A stretch of 64,000 bases of DNA from Selaginella moellendorffii (GCF_000143415.4 NW_003314278.1:1025694-1089693), one strand, 5' to 3'; counted from the first letter of the stretch, positions 42,716-54,790 are shown. Numbers and translations are program-made. Notes: generated by a model not told the origin, from the sequence alone.

Positions 42716-44165
42716 AGCTCACTAATTTATTTATTTTAGCGTGCTCACAAACTCAAGTTTTGTTTTATTTTTCAAGGTTTTAATTTGGAGATTTCAGTAC
42801 AGGGCTTGAACGCGGGCGCAGCAGGGAACCTGGCTGAGAGCAGAGAGAGGGGGGCTATGATGAGTTTAGACTCACAGCTGCTGCCAATGTTGGTCTGATT
42901 CTAACATTCAGGTTCGTTTCCGTTCTTCTCATAGGGAAGGTTTTAAAATGATTAAATGATTGTGTGTTGAGTCGTCTGGCGGCAAGAGGAAGAGGGAAGA
43001 AAATGATTTTGAATGGCACTGCAAAAGACGCTTGGAAATGCAGCTTGAGGCTTGTGATGCAAGGGAATGCAGCTTGAGGCCATTAAAGCTGTTCTATCAC
43101 TAGAAGTTGGGATCCTACTTGGTTTCCCAACGAATTCTTCGAAATTCCCAATGAATTCGGTGGTAGGGTGGGTGGTAGAAGGCCTGGATGTTGTCTGGAA
43201 GATTGCAAGTACCAGGGTGGTCAAAGATAACACAAGCAATCTTTACTTCTAGTATGTATTTTCTTCTCTTCGTTCCTTGGGAAAAATTTCATCGTGAATC
43301 CCCACAGCATTGCCAAGCTTATAGGCGATACCCAAGCAGTGGTCACTGAGAGGGGATTCAATCAACCATACACAAATATTGTCATTTCGTAGTGTGGCAT
43401 TCTTGGTACTTACTCTTGCAAAGTTCTTTCTTTCCTTTCAATCTAACTCTGATCCATTTGTGTTTCTATTGCCAGACAACTGATACAAACAGCTCTATGT
43501 GAACGCTCATGTTCTTCCAACAAGAATGCTCTATCTAAATTGATGGATTGATCCAAGGATATTGGTAGTGGCAATGCAAGGTGGGAATGCTTGGCCTAGA
43601 ATTGTTGATCAGGTAAATCATCACATCTTCATTAGTTCATCATCTCTCTCGTCGCTTTAGAGATAGTAATCAATGACACTATAAACTACAAAAGTGAAGT
43701 TCGTGAATAAGAAAATGACTTGACTTACCAAAGAATCAGCAATTGCAAACAAGGGTTGAGCTACTTGATCCACACTCTTCACTATCTGGCTATCCACAGC
43801 TAAAGTACACTCCATGAATTCTTCCTTTTTCAGATTATGACAAGAAATTTCCTTCTAGCTATTTTCCATTGTATCAATGAGGTTCACATTGTTGTCACAC
43901 AACACTCTTGCAAGTTGTTCTGCAAGTTGTGTGCAGGACTTCTTCCTCAGCCAGCTTGAACTATGCTTTTCAGGATTGTTATTGTTTCCTGTCATTGCCA
44001 AAAGTGATTATGAACAAAAACTACAAAACATACCTTTAAGCTCTGATTCTCCACATAGAGGTAATAATGATTATTGTTGTGAAGCTCTTGGTGTCGATAA
44101 TGATGATTGTTGGGATGTAGGTGGTGAAGACATTAATTCCTAAGTCTACCTCTGTGAATTTACAG
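42716..44165. other. Interior of the Harbinger element, no clear gene
   Basis: A plus-strand stretch at 43,067-43,252 (61 codons, LEVGILLGFPTNSSKFPMNS) looks protein-like and ends in a stop, but I do not recognise it. A short direct repeat AATGCAGCTTGAGGC occurs at 43,037 and 43,064. Nothing else is supported. Confidence 0.3.
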
Positions 44166-44169
44166 TTTA

Positions 44170-44690
44170 ACAATCCTAAAGCTATTCATCCATCATTGCA
44201 TAGAGTTGATTATTGAACTTTGGTGGTAAATCAGCTTCATGACGTTGCTCTATTGTCATGTTTCAGTATTGCTTTTGCCAATAGGAACATGATATTCATA
44301 TGACTTGATTTTGTTGAACTCTTTATAGATATACTCCCAACAAGATTGGCATTGCCCAGGCAAATGGTTGACACCATGTGTCAAACAATAGCTGAAAACT
44401 TAGTGAATGACTGGAAGTCTAAAAAATCCAAAACTTACTCGGAAACTTGCTGCTAATGAACACTTGTAGTCTTGTGCCTCTTGAATACTACCTCGCTGCT
44501 GTAAGAAGAAATCATGCTTCTTTGCTTCATTCAAAGCTAACAATTCATTTAAAGACCAATGCCCCTGATTTCTAGTTGGTTTCAGAGGCTTTGGTGGAGT
44601 GGGAGCAGTAAAATTCCCTCTGCTGAATTGAAAACCATCATACAGAAACTCTTGCTAACGTTGAGTGGAGAACACAATCTCCAAATCGTT
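44170..44690 (-). pseudogene. Trihelix/Myb-like protein remnant (Harbinger ORF1)
   Basis: On the minus strand: NWSLNELLALNEAKKHDFF, AASFRVSFGFF, then GQCQSCWEYIYKEFNKIKSY and IGKSNTET before TAG-containing sequence. The Trp-spaced helices and the C-x2-C-W...K.IK layout fit the trihelix/Myb-like DNA-binding partner of Harbinger transposases. Stops break it. Confidence 0.6.
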
Positions 44691-44988
44691 CAATTGTTGC
44701 TCTCCCATTCTACTCAAGACCCTAAAACCATGAATTGACATGTCAGCAATAGTGGTGGGAGGAAATAACTACCACATCAGCATTTTAACTTGCTATTGTG
44801 ATTTCATGATGGTCAACCAGTTGCGCTAGTTTTGAAAAACATTCAAATTGATTTCATTGTCACAATGCCACTGTAAAAAAAATGATAGTGATGGTGACAT
44901 GTACTAAGGCAATGTTACTTCAAATTGCTGATATGGCCATCACAATTTGACTGTGATAATCACATGTGCAATGTCTATTAAGCAAACC

Positions 44989-46400
44989 AAAAATATGAGT
45001 ATTTCTTCAATGTAGGCACTAAAACTGAAGCTATAAAAGATAGGTATTGTGGAAAAATAAAGAATATAAAAATATGATATATGTGCCTTGTGAAAGAATC
45101 ATTTGGAAACCATAATCTAATGTGACCATCATCTTCTATTTATGCAATCAGCTGTTTGGTGTTCTTTTGCAAATAGCCTGCAAAAAAAAAATCTATTAAA
45201 ATAAATATTTGAATTGTAAAGAATACTTGGGGAATGCATAAAAAATATGATCTTATATAACACTTTTTCTCCATCTAGCATGTCATAGAGGACAAAGTAG
45301 CAATCTATTTAAATTATAACTCAATGTAGATTGAAATAACAACTAATTATCCTTGTCTCAAAAGGCTAGTGCAATATTCTAAATCTGAATACCAATCCTA
45401 GATTTGGAATGATGCTAGACTGAAAGATTAAAGGGAACTGAAGAGTTGAGTCTAGTATTCCTAAGAGTTTAAGAATGATTAAGATTGTACACCAACATGA
45501 TAGTTTTGAAAATTTTCTTATACTTATGCTCCATGATATTGGAAGAGAAGGGAATAGTTGGTCACAAAACATTTTACAAAGTGCTAGTTGCCATTGAAGA
45601 AGCAATATTCTCTTATACTTGCTTTATAATTAATTGTGACAACAACATTATATGTAAAACTCCACCCTGCAGAATAGAAAGAAAGTTTTCGAAGGGAATG
45701 GATGAGTAGGAAATGGCACTTGTAATCTTTCTTATTTCCGAATGGGAGCTAGAACATAGATTTGGATGCCTTGAGAGGCGCACTCTGCTTGCACCATGTC
45801 AAACTTCTCATCATCAAATTACTTAACTATCCTTCATTATGCATCCCTATATATCCCTATACTAATTCCTAAAGCTCTCCAAGGATTTGGTTCTTGACAG
45901 GTATGGCATTGACTTTGCGGAAGATTTGATAAATTTCCTTGTAAAATCGCCTTGCATACATGCTTTGCAAAGAGCAATCCATTGCCTTTGTAAATATCAA
46001 GAATGGGCTGAGGCCCAGCGGAGAGAATAACATATGGAACTCAGAGAGGAGAACATATGAAGCATGTCGGGAGGCAACGAGGGAGATAGGATACAAGGAA
46101 GGCAATGGGAACGAGGTATCAATGAGCCCATCTCCACCCGCGCCTCAAACGCAAGCATTTCACACCACTACTTCAGGAGCTCATGATAGACTCTCACCGG
46201 CATGGTCTTGAGAATCTGGATTGCCACGCCTAGCATGGCTTAACACTCCAGATAGATTTCTGAAGACTCTCCTATGCCCAATCTCTGTGCGTCCCGCTCT
46301 CCATCCATGGGGGATGGGGCGGCTCACGGAATGGCTGGATATCAACGATCAATGTTTGGGTCAACACATCAAAACAGTGAAGAATCAAGTCTGAACTGCT
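44989..46400. other. AT-rich interval without a supported gene
   Basis: Short open stretches on both strands show no conserved motif. From about 46,270 GC content rises toward the PPR region. Confidence 0.45.
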
Positions 46401-47817
46401 CTGAAGATGTTCTCCAGCATCACATAAGGCAATGCATCACTCACAAGGCTGGACTGGCACGTAAATTCCGCAGCATGCATCCCTCGATTCATCTCCCCGT
46501 GGTTTTTGCACGCGTTAAGAAACGTTGCCCATGCAACTCAATCTGCTGGCAAAGGCATATTCTCCAGGACATCCTCGGCCTCTTTCAATCGCCCTAGTCG
46601 TCCGAGAGCATCAACAATGAAGGTGTAGTGGTCTTGTGAAGGATCCAATCCATTGTCAAAGCTCATTGTCGTGAAGTAGCTTACTGCTTTCTTGACGAGC
46701 CCCAGATGGCTACACGCCGTCAAAACGATGGCAAACGCTGCCTTGTCGGGGTTAAAGCCGTGAAGAAACATCGCCCAAAAGAGCTGGATCGCAGAATACG
46801 CATGCCGGGTCTGGGCATATGCTGCAAGAATCGTTGTTCCCGGAGACCAAGTTCCAAGTTGGCATCGAACGCTTTCTTAGCATGACGAATATTTGCATCT
46901 AGAGCATATACCACTAGAATTGTGTTCCATGAATAGGAATCCCAGCAGCAAACCAAAGAAAACGCCCGGAAACGACCTCTCTGGCCATAAACAGCGATTA
47001 TCGCGTTCCATGAAACAAGATCTCTGTGTGGCATTTCTTCAAACAATTGTTTTCCTTGATCAGAATCACCGTTTTGCGCGTATGACTTGATCATAATCGT
47101 CCACGAAAGTACGCTGTGCTGAGGCATCCTATCAAACAAACTCTTGACTTGAATCAAATCCCCATTTTGGGCATAGCAGCAGTGCATCGCCCCCTAGAGG
47201 ATCGCGTTTCGGTGGACAATCTCCTGGAAGACATCCTCCGCCTCCTCCACGAATCCATTCTCCGCAAACATGACGAGCATCACCGCGCGAGTGATGCTGT
47301 TCTTCTCGGGCATGGGATCAAACGCGGCCTTCGCATCGCCCACTCGCCCGCGCTGCGCGAAACCCTGCACGAGGATCGTCCACGCTACCACGTTCGTCTC
47401 GGGCATCCGATCCAGCACTTCTCTCGCTCGCCCAATCTCTCCGCCGCGAGCAAATCCCCGCAGCAGCGTCGCCCACGTCTTGCAGTTCCTCTCGGGCATC
47501 GCATCAAACACCGCCTTGCTCGATCCAATCCGCCCGCAATCGCCCAGCGCCTTGACCATCGCAGTGGAGGAAACTACGTCCCACACCGCCATTCGATCGA
47601 ACGCTGCCTTGGCCTTCCCCGGATGCCCACTCTCGGCATACGCGGTCGCGAGCGCCGTCCACGACGCGATGTTCTTGGCCGGCAATGCATCAAAGATCCT
47701 TCTTGATTCCTCCAAATGCCCACACCGCGCGTAGACAACCAGCGTTTCATCCCACCAAGACGATGCCTTGTGAGCTACGCGCGCCATATGGGAGGTTATT
47801 CGAGGTATATTCATCAC
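46385..47817 (-). pseudogene. PPR protein pseudogene, original-site copy
   Basis: The minus strand encodes an N-terminus MMNIPRITSHMARVAHKASS, then PPR motifs with the usual 31-36-residue spacing (TLVVYARCGHLEESRRIFDA, MVKALGDCGRIGSSKAVFDA, TILVQGFAQRGRVGDAKAAF). An in-frame TAG follows HRNAIL (47,194). A frameshift occurs near 46,800-46,870, and a TGA at 46,538 follows PLPAD. The tail ends LENIFRAVQT near 46,390. PLS-type PPR proteins act in organelle RNA editing and processing; this copy cannot encode a full one. A better preserved inverted copy is at 59,588-60,920. Confidence 0.85.
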
Positions 47818-48009
47818 AAGGCCTTTGCTTTTATTTGTTACACTGTAAAGAGTTTCCTTTCTCTAGCAACTTTAAGGAGCTTCGTCGCTTCGCTCGTGGC
47901 TCCAAAGAATCACCCAGCCAAAAAAAAATTCCTCCTTCCACGACTACTACTTCGCTACACTGCTCTACCAAAATCCACCCAGCAACACTACTTACTTGTG
48001 GAGTGTGAT

Positions 48010-50438
48010 TTACAATTCCACCTCTTGCAAGTCGTCTCCAAACACTCCGGAGGAACTGGCAGCTTCGAATCCCACTGTGCCGGACTGTTGATGGTGGTGC
48101 CGATGAATCGAACTTTCCTGGTGTTGGTTTTGCTGCTGCTGCTCGACCATCACTGGCGGAGTGACTTCCAGAGCTGGAGGTGGCAGCAACGAGATGGTCG
48201 ACGGTGCTGCTGGATAGTGATTCGAATAGAACATTGCTGGCGAAGAGCCGCTCGAGAGATGATCAGGCGTTGGCCCCAGATCGTTTCTCATATCCTGTAC
48301 AACCGGCTGAGCGAATGCCGCCGCTGCAAACGGTCCATTCCCGTTTGAGAATGCCGTGTCGGGGACAAAGGCCGGTGCCGAGGAAGGATCCACCGAATGG
48401 TTGCTGTTGATATCTGGAGCAGCGGCAGCAGCGGCCGCAGGCACGAAAAATCTCGCTGGAGCCAAAGGCTTTGCGCTTGCCTTTGGCACCACGCCAAACA
48501 GTGGAGGAGAGTCCGATGATGTCTTGGATGGTGTTACGCTACCTTTGTTGAATGTATCGACATATCTGCAAAAACCTCGTGAGATTGGAGTGCTGGGAAT
48601 GCCCAAAACGGTACCTTGATCTAACGTTTTGACGTGCACGAGCTGCGTACTGGTTACTGCTCGGAGGCATTGGTGGGATTCCACTCACAACCGGTTGCGG
48701 CCTTTCCGGAGTTGGCTGTGGTCTCTCCGGAGACATGGAAATAGGAGCGCCGTTCTCCTCCACGCGCGAGACGAGCTTGTTTGCCGTGGGAGGAGGAGCC
48801 AACGGAAGGTCTGGCGCTTGTGCCTCGGCTCCTTCTTCAACCCAGCGCTTCAGTGTCTCGTCGTATCTAAACTTGTTGCTGTCGCCAAGCTTTGCCTGCA
48901 TCACGTACCAACCATCAATCAGCTAGCGCTCTTTCCAAAGCTTATACAAACCTCCTTCGAAGGTGTTTTTATGAAGCCCATCGCTCTTTGCACGAAAGAA
49001 GTAAAGACGCCTCTGTTTGGCGTTCCTTTCGCTGGACTAACGACCTGATGAAAGAATACAAGTCTTAATCGAAGGTACACAAGAGCAAGTCGAGTTACCT
49101 GTGCAGGCCTAAAGTCAGGCTCAGAAATGCTTCTCGCTGGCATGTTGGATCTTCTCGTAATATCATTTATGGGTTCCATTGATGCCGACGAGGCAAGTGA
49201 TACATTGCTTCTGCTAGAAGCTGTTGCGGGACGGTTATTAATACCAGCATTATCAGAAGCTTTCAGGGGCGAAGGGCCTATCATCTTATGTAGACCAATA
49301 TTGCCAAAAAACCGTTGCACAATTGACGTTGAGCCTCCCTGGATAACAGGAAAGTGAGTATAAAAGCCGAGTGTCCACTTAGAAACCTGAGAGTGGATAT
49401 GAAGACGCTCTTCCAAGGCTACAGCCGCTTCTTTGCACACATCAGCTGCATGGCTCGCTGTTTTCAATGTTTTCAACACCGCTAGGCAATACCTTCGAAG
49501 AGAAACCTTAAGGATACAGTTAAAAATCACTACCAACCTTAAAGCTTCGTTTATCTTTCCAGCTTCAGCAAGCATCAATGCATAAATAAGCTTGTATGGC
49601 TGAAAAGGAAGTAAAATAAACTGGGAATTGCCGGTCACTCTTGCAAATTCGTACACTTCCATTCGCTGATGAAGAAAAGGTTAACAATTGTTATTGAGGA
49701 CAAACACGGCTTACCTGGATAGCTTCTGGACTAGCGTACGTGCGTGGATACTTACAATGGTCGGCACCTATAAGACAAAGTCTGGCAGAAGGGGAGAAAG
49801 GCTCAAAACTAGCATTTGCAACAAGATAGCAAATATGGGCTCCACATATCTGCAAGTTAAAACTATGAGAAACATCAACGTGTGACCATGTATATACCTC
49901 ATCTCGATGTCTCCAGAGACAATCACCAAGATGCATAATCACTCTCTCGTCCCCATTAGTTCGGTTAGCTGCCATTATAGCCAGGTTTTCCTGCCATTCT
50001 TCAAGCATTCCTTCTACTGCGTCCTGCAAGTCAACATGCACTCCTTAAAGCAAGAGAGTAGCTTGATAAAAGTATTTCACCTGTGTTGCACCATCTACAG
50101 CGGACGCTGGAACCGGTTGAGGTTGAAGCGCTGTTACGTTCGACAAATTAGTGTTCCCTACGAACACTCCGGCATGTTGACCAGCATAAAGAAGAGTTAG
50201 AGTCCGGAGGGGAAACCCTGGTTGAAACTGACGTTGAGCCATCTCCGCTATAGTGTCGGTGTAGAACTATTAAAAACCACAAGACCATCACTAACGGTCT
50301 ATACATCAAAGCTACAAGACAAGGTACCTTCTCTCCCAGCTGCCGGGCCATAAGAAGAGCACATCCCCAAAGTTGCCCGTCTTGAGCAGCCTTCTGCTTT
50401 CCGGCAATCAGTAGCCTTTTCACCTCAAATGCAGTTGC
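48010..50438 (-). CDS. SEC16-like protein, C-terminal half (5'-truncated gene)
   Basis: Ten exons splice in one consistent frame: 50,438-50,328; 50,266-50,081; 50,023-49,898; 49,849-49,715; 49,665-49,538; 49,492-49,387; 49,338-49,099; 49,044-48,952; 48,895-48,615; 48,565-48,010. All introns are 45-61 bp GT-AG. SEC16 scaffolds COPII coat assembly at ER exit sites. AAQDGQLWGCALLMARQLGE and FPLRTLTLLYAGQHAGVF belong to the central alpha-solenoid that binds SEC13. FQPYKLIYALMLAEAGKINE and AKLGDSNKFRYDETLKRWVE are plant SEC16 hallmarks, and the tail is Pro/Gln/Ala-rich. The N-terminal half is absent: upstream of the first exon is a PPR gene on the same strand. So this is a truncated duplicate or part of a chimera. 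A further partial copy lies at 13,963-14,562. Confidence 0.8.
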
Positions 50439-50464
50439 CTGTCGCCAGAAAGTCTTCGTTTGTA

Positions 50465-51139
50465 TCAACTCAAGAGAAAAAGACTGCCCAACCTGCATTT
50501 GCTGTTCGGTTGGAGTTGTCTGTAGACAGCGAGAGCCAAGACATCGCGCTCCTCCTTTATGTTCTCAAACAAAGCCTCAGCTTCTTCCAAATGCCCTTTC
50601 CTGGCAAATTCTGTGACGAGGACAGTCTGCGCAACGATCGTCTTCACGGGCATCCGATCAAACAAATCCTTGACAGAAGCTATCTTTCCACTGCGGATGC
50701 AAACCGTGATCATCACATTCCAAGAGATCTCGTTCTTCTCTGGAGCCAATTCGAAAATCTCTCGCGATTTATCAAGATGCCCGTTGTCGGCATATGCCGT
50801 GACGATCGAGTTCCACGTTGAGGCATCTCGCCGGAGCATCCCATCGAACGTTCTGCGCGCTCGATTTAGATCTTTCGCCTGTGCGTAGGCATGGATCATG
50901 ATGTTGGAGGAGAAGAGCTTAGGATTCTCTATGGATTCCAAGATTGCACGGGCGTCATCGACGCTGCCGCATTTGCCATACATCTGGACGAGCAGATTCG
51001 CGAGGTATTTGTTGCGGCGGTGCTCGCTCTGCGCAATGCGGGCGTGGATTTGCCTCCCCTGTGACAGATCCCGGCAGTTCTTGAGCAGTGCTCCCCAGGA
51101 GAGCAAGGAAATCACGAAATTGGGGAAGAGCAATGCCAT
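50465..51139 (-). CDS. PPR protein, short or truncated (224 aa)
   Basis: From ATG 51,139: MALLFPNFVISLLSWGALLK, then LSQGRQIHARIAQSEHRRNK, a typical start of a PLS-type PPR protein. Four to five motifs follow (YLANLLVQMYGKCGSVDDAR, NIMIHAYAQAKDLNRARRTF, SIVTAYADNGHLDKSREIFE, EFARKGHLEEAEALFENI). Repeat similarity ends at about 50,530 and a foreign tail leads to the stop at 50,465, just 27 bp before the first SEC16 exon. Family members are usually 400 residues or longer, so it is a C-terminally truncated copy joined to SEC16 sequence. It is divergent from the fucosidase remnant (234 bp apart). Confidence 0.7.
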   Translation of the reverse strand: MALLFPNFVISLLSWGALLKNCRDLSQGRQIHARIAQSEHRRNKYLANLLVQMYGKCGSVDDARAILESIENPKLFSSNIMIHAYAQAKDLNRARRTFDGMLRRDASTWNSIVTAYADNGHLDKSREIFELAPEKNEISWNVMITVCIRSGKIASVKDLFDRMPVKTIVAQTVLVTEFARKGHLEEAEALFENIKEERDVLALAVYRQLQPNSKCRLGSLFLLS

Positions 51140-51372
51140 AAACTTTGCTGGATCTCACACACATTCGCGATTCGCGAGGTATTCCTTGCGAGAATCCGAG
51201 AATCCTGGACGGAGAAAGAACATTCCAATCTAGCTTAAGAAGAAGAAGATAATCCATCTTGCCTTGCAAGAACAAGGACACCCTGGAAGAAGCAAAGATT
51301 TTACTCTCTGGTGACAATTCCTCTACTCCACTGGGCTTATAAGATTGGCTCTCTCCTCCATTCTCTATAGCA

Positions 51373-52660
51373 ATGAATTTCCATCTCTCTTTCTTGCTCC
51401 TCGAGATACTAGTGTTCTTGAGAGCTGTCGCCCTAAATTCGCCCCCACCGCTCCGCCCAATTCCCTCATGGCGCCAGCTCCAGTTCAACTCGCGCCGCCT
51501 CTCGATGTTCTTCCACTTCGGCGTCAACACATTCACGGACTCGGAGCGTGGATCCGGCCACGAATCGCCCTCCATCTTCAACCCGGAGCGATCTAATGCG
51601 TCGCAGTGGATGGACGCGGCTCAATCCGCGGGCGCGCAGCTCGTGATCCTCACGGTCAATCACCACGACGGGTTCTGCCTGTGGCCCTCGGCCTACACCA
51701 ATTTCTCCGTGGCTGGCAGCTCTTGGCGAGGAGGGAAGGGGGATGTGGTGGCCGAGTTCGTGGCCGCCGCCAGGGAGCGTGGATTGGACGTGGATGTGGC
51801 TTTTACCTCTCGCCATGGGATTTGCACGAGAGCTGCTATGGCGACACTCTTCTCTACAACGAGTTCTACTTGGCTCAGCTCCGAGAGCTTCTTACTGGGT
51901 GAGTGAGACATTATTTGCTTCTTCTTCACGCATTTTTCTTGGTGGCATGATCACTGTGTGATATGTTTGCATTTCCTCCAGCCCATCAAACGGTTTTAGC
52001 ATTAGGAGCTCGCGAGCTTGTGGGCCTTTGTAGTTTTCATCTCTGGCAGCAGATGCCTTGATGCGGCATTTTGTTTTGGCGTGCAGATATGGGCCGATCT
52101 CCGAGGTGTGGCTGGATGGTGCGAAATCACCCACTGCAGTGAACATGAGCTACGATTTTGAGCTCTGGTTTGACACGATTCATCCCTGGTGCCAACATCT
52201 TTTCCGACGCTGGCCCGACATCCGATGGGTTGGGAACGAGTATGGCGAGGCCGGACAACCATGCTGGGCGATGGCGAACAGATCTTCCTTTACGATCGGC
52301 AGGAGCGATGGCCAGTACGTAAAATCCATCCTTCCATGAAAGCACAGCGTGCCGGGAGCTCCAACTGCTTTGAGAACCAGAGATGGCGGTGAGTTTACAT
52401 TTCTTAGGTTGCATGCATGCATGAGTGATTGAGAGCTCCCGGCAGGGTCATGAAGAAGAGGGAGATGACAGCGTCCCCGATCTGGAACAAGACCCGGATG
52501 CTCACATGGAGGAGCTCGACCACGAGGCTGTCTAGTTTGTGCATACCTCGGGTTTTGCTGCACCTGCTGCTGCGAAGAGAACCGGGAAAGAACTGGAACC
52601 ATGCTGAGACCATGCTCCTGATTGATCTCGTTCGTTTAAATGCACATTGCGGATGACAAG
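51373..52660 (+). pseudogene. GH29 alpha-L-fucosidase pseudogene
   Basis: Exon 1 starts with a hydrophobic signal-like MNFHLSFLLLEILVFLRAVA, then MFFHFGVNTFTDSERG, ILTVNHHDGFCLWPS and GDVVAEFVAAARERG, all GH29 family blocks. A one-base frameshift near 51,795 moves FYLSPWDLHESCYGDTLLYN to another frame. After an intron ending near 52,085, exon 2 reads YGPISEVWLDGAK, holding the family nucleophile Asp, and PDIRWVGNEYGEAGQPCW, with compensating shifts before PDIRW. Later exons are unrecognisable. The intact enzyme would hydrolyse alpha-fucosyl groups of xyloglucan in the wall. Confidence 0.8.
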
Positions 52661-53670
52661 AGCCCCGGTCTCCAAGTGCTGCCTGAGAAGAAGACCGTGA
52701 ACTTGAGGTTCATCGGGCTGTGATTGGGAGGAGGTTTTGCATCGGCCTGTGGAAGTTTTCTTTGGAGTATTAGGTGGAAGAGGAAACTTCAGATGGAGAA
52801 GAGGACCTTCTTCACCATTTGTGGCATGCTGGAGAGCGAGATCCGGAAGCAAGATACCGGTTGGAGGAGTGTGGTGCTGGTGGATGTTCGACTGGGGGTG
52901 ACTTTGTACAAGCTTTTCAAGAACACAAATTACTTGGATCTGGTGGACAAGTTCGGCATTGGGGAGTCCACAGCTCATGAGATTGTCATGGACACTACTG
53001 CGGCGATTGTCAAGTGTCTCAGGTACAAGATTCATTTTCCTTCAACTGCCAAGGAGGTTCGAGCTGTTGCTGCTGGCTTTCGACAAGTGACAGGTACATT
53101 TTCTTATGTTTTTTGGATTGTTATAAGTTTTGATGACCAATAGGAACCCGACTTCCTAATGTTGCTCGAGCGATCGACTGTACTCCGAGATCATCCGACC
53201 TACTAGACTGGACGGCAAGAGCTACTACGATCGGAAGCAGCGTTACTCGGTCATCTTGCAAGGGGTTTGTGATGCCCAGAAGAGGTTCCTCAGTGTCTAC
53301 GCTGGGTGGCCAGGTATGTTTCTTTGTGTGTTGTGGATGGTTCTAAAATGTTCTTTTTGCTTTCAGGACGCGTCCATGACATGAGGGTTTTTCGTAATTC
53401 AACCCTTAGGAACAAGATTGTAGCAAGGGAGCTGCTGACATCACCCGCGGTGTTAGCATATGACGATAGGATCAAGCCATACCTAGTGGGGGACAAAGGG
53501 TACCAACTCCAGCAGCATCTGATTATTCCACACACAAGTAAGTCTTCTTCATTCTACTTTCTTTTGTTCACTTGTTTTGGTTGTTGCTCAGCTCCAAACC
53601 CGACACCATCCAAGGCAGCTTTAAACCTTCATCACCACCTTGCTCGGATTGTTATTGACTTCTTAAAATG
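52560..53670 (+). pseudogene. HARBI1-type transposase remnant with introns
   Basis: It opens with a Myb-like piece (GKNWNHAETMLLIDLVR, about 52,590), then MEKRTFFTICGMLESEIRKQ and LVDKFGIGESTAHEIV. A small intron at 53,093-53,143 follows, then LPNVARAIDCT (first Asp). A one-base shift leads into DGKSYYDRKQRYSVILQGVC; an intron at 53,313-53,367 precedes RVHDMRVFRNSTL and YLVGDKGYQLQQHL (second Asp). The last part, LNHHL-like ARIVIDFLK, has Asp at the usual Glu. It differs clearly from the element at 41-45 kb and is of the animal/fungal HARBI1-like type. No TIRs were found. Confidence 0.75.
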
Positions 53671-53678
53671 AAGTTCAG

Positions 53679-53939
53679 ATGCTTGGATCAAAAACAAAGG
53701 ATCCAGCCAAAGTACCTTCCCAACATCATCAAGAGTTGTTCTTGATTGATGTTGGGGAGACTGATCTTTGGGCGGAGATCCAAGCTTGGAGGAAAGAGGT
53801 GAAAAGGCTCAAGGACCAGGACCTCTTTGTTGATTATGGTGATCCCGAGCAAGCGGAAGGGGAGCCTCGTGAGATCTTCATCAGCCTTGCTGAGAGCGAT
53901 GTGGTAAGCTCTCTCTCTCTCTTGGTTTCAAGTTCTTAG
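53679..53939 (+). other. Unrecognised open stretch
   Basis: 87 codons starting MLGSKTKDPAKVPSQ, acidic and Lys/Asp-rich (LWAEIQAWRKEVKRLKDQDL). A 5' splice site (GATGTG/GTAAGC) near 53,902 and an acceptor near 53,950 could join it to the RRP5-like exon that follows. I cannot assign a function. Confidence 0.35.
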
Positions 53940-53949
53940 TCTGTGCTCC

Positions 53950-54790
53950 AGGTTGCTTGTGTCATGTCTCTGAAGTGTCTTACGATTTTATTCAAGACTT
54001 GTCAACATTTTACAAAATCGGCCAATGGGTTCAAGTAAAAATTCTAAAGGTGACAACGAAAGCTTTAGTAAAACCACAGGGTTATGATTTCCCTCTACAG
54101 GTTGATGCGGAAACCAAACGTATATCTCTTGGAATGAAAGCGTCATATCTGACCCCTGAGGATGGCATCAAGCCGATGGAGGAAGAAGCTATAAATGAAG
54201 AGCCTTCGAGCACAAATGTGATCATGGATAATGATGAGAGGGAGGAGGAGGACTACTTGGATCTGGCATCAAAACGATTCCCACAGCTGTGCATGTCGAT
54301 CCACTCTCAACAAAGACGTTGAGGATACAGTGCCAATTGACCTGAAAGAGCAGAGTTACTTCTTGTTTATATTTACTCTTCTCATGTCCTGCTTCTCAAC
54401 AGGGAGGCTGCAGCAAAAGAGAAGTTATTACAGAAGGACCAAGGACGACTTTGAAAGGCTTGTAGCAGCGTCACCAAATAGTAGCTACATGTGAATCAAA
54501 TGCATGGCTTATTGGTTGTGTCTTGCAGACCTGAACAAGGTGCGAGCAGTGGCTGAAAGGTAACACTCTACTCGCATTTGATTCTATTTTTCTTTAGGTG
54601 TTACAATCCAAGCTTTTTTTTTATAGGGCATTGGAAAAGATAATTTATCGAGAAGAAATGGAAAAGATGAACATATGGATGGCTTATCTCAACCTAGAGA
54701 ATTCTCTTCTAGCATTTGAAGAGCAAATGGCAATTACTTTAGGTGGTTATAATGATCATGGAAACTACTATAGTAAGCATGCTTGTGTTT
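53950..54790 (+). pseudogene. RRP5-like fragment (S1 domain and HAT repeat)
   Basis: CLCHVSEVSYDFIQDLSTFY and ETKRISLGMKASYLTPEDGI are an S1 RNA-binding domain of RRP5. An acidic linker (EEEDYLDLASKRF) follows, then DDFERLVAASPNSSYM, a TGA where Trp is expected, and IKCMAYWL. After a GT-AG intron near 54,560-54,625 comes ALEKIIYREEMEKMNIWMAY, a HAT repeat. RRP5 is a nucleolar factor for 18S and 5.8S rRNA maturation. Only the C-terminal part is present, with a stop, so it is a DNA-level duplicate, cut off on the right near the 5' LTR of element F. Confidence 0.75.

Larger units (their letters stand above)
41247..44988. mobile_element. Decayed PIF/Harbinger element
   Basis: The ends read GGTTTGCTTA (41,247-41,256) and TAAGCAAACC (44,979-44,988). 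Imperfect similarity continues inward (ATGTGACCATCAC versus CATGTGATTATCAC). Inside are a Harbinger-type transposase (plus strand) and a trihelix/Myb-like protein (minus strand), the two proteins typical of this superfamily. The 3-bp target duplication could not be confirmed. A hairpin CACTGC...GCAGTG lies at 41,276-41,297. Confidence 0.6.

Noticed and set aside
47116-47734. Long plus-strand frames (up to 196 codons)
   Set aside because: Antisense shadow of the PPR repeats; the same shadow appears opposite the inverted copy at 59.6-60.2 kb.
48896-48951. Premature TAG in the SEC16 gene
   Set aside because: The stop lies within a 56-bp GT-AG intron; the exons on both sides join in frame.
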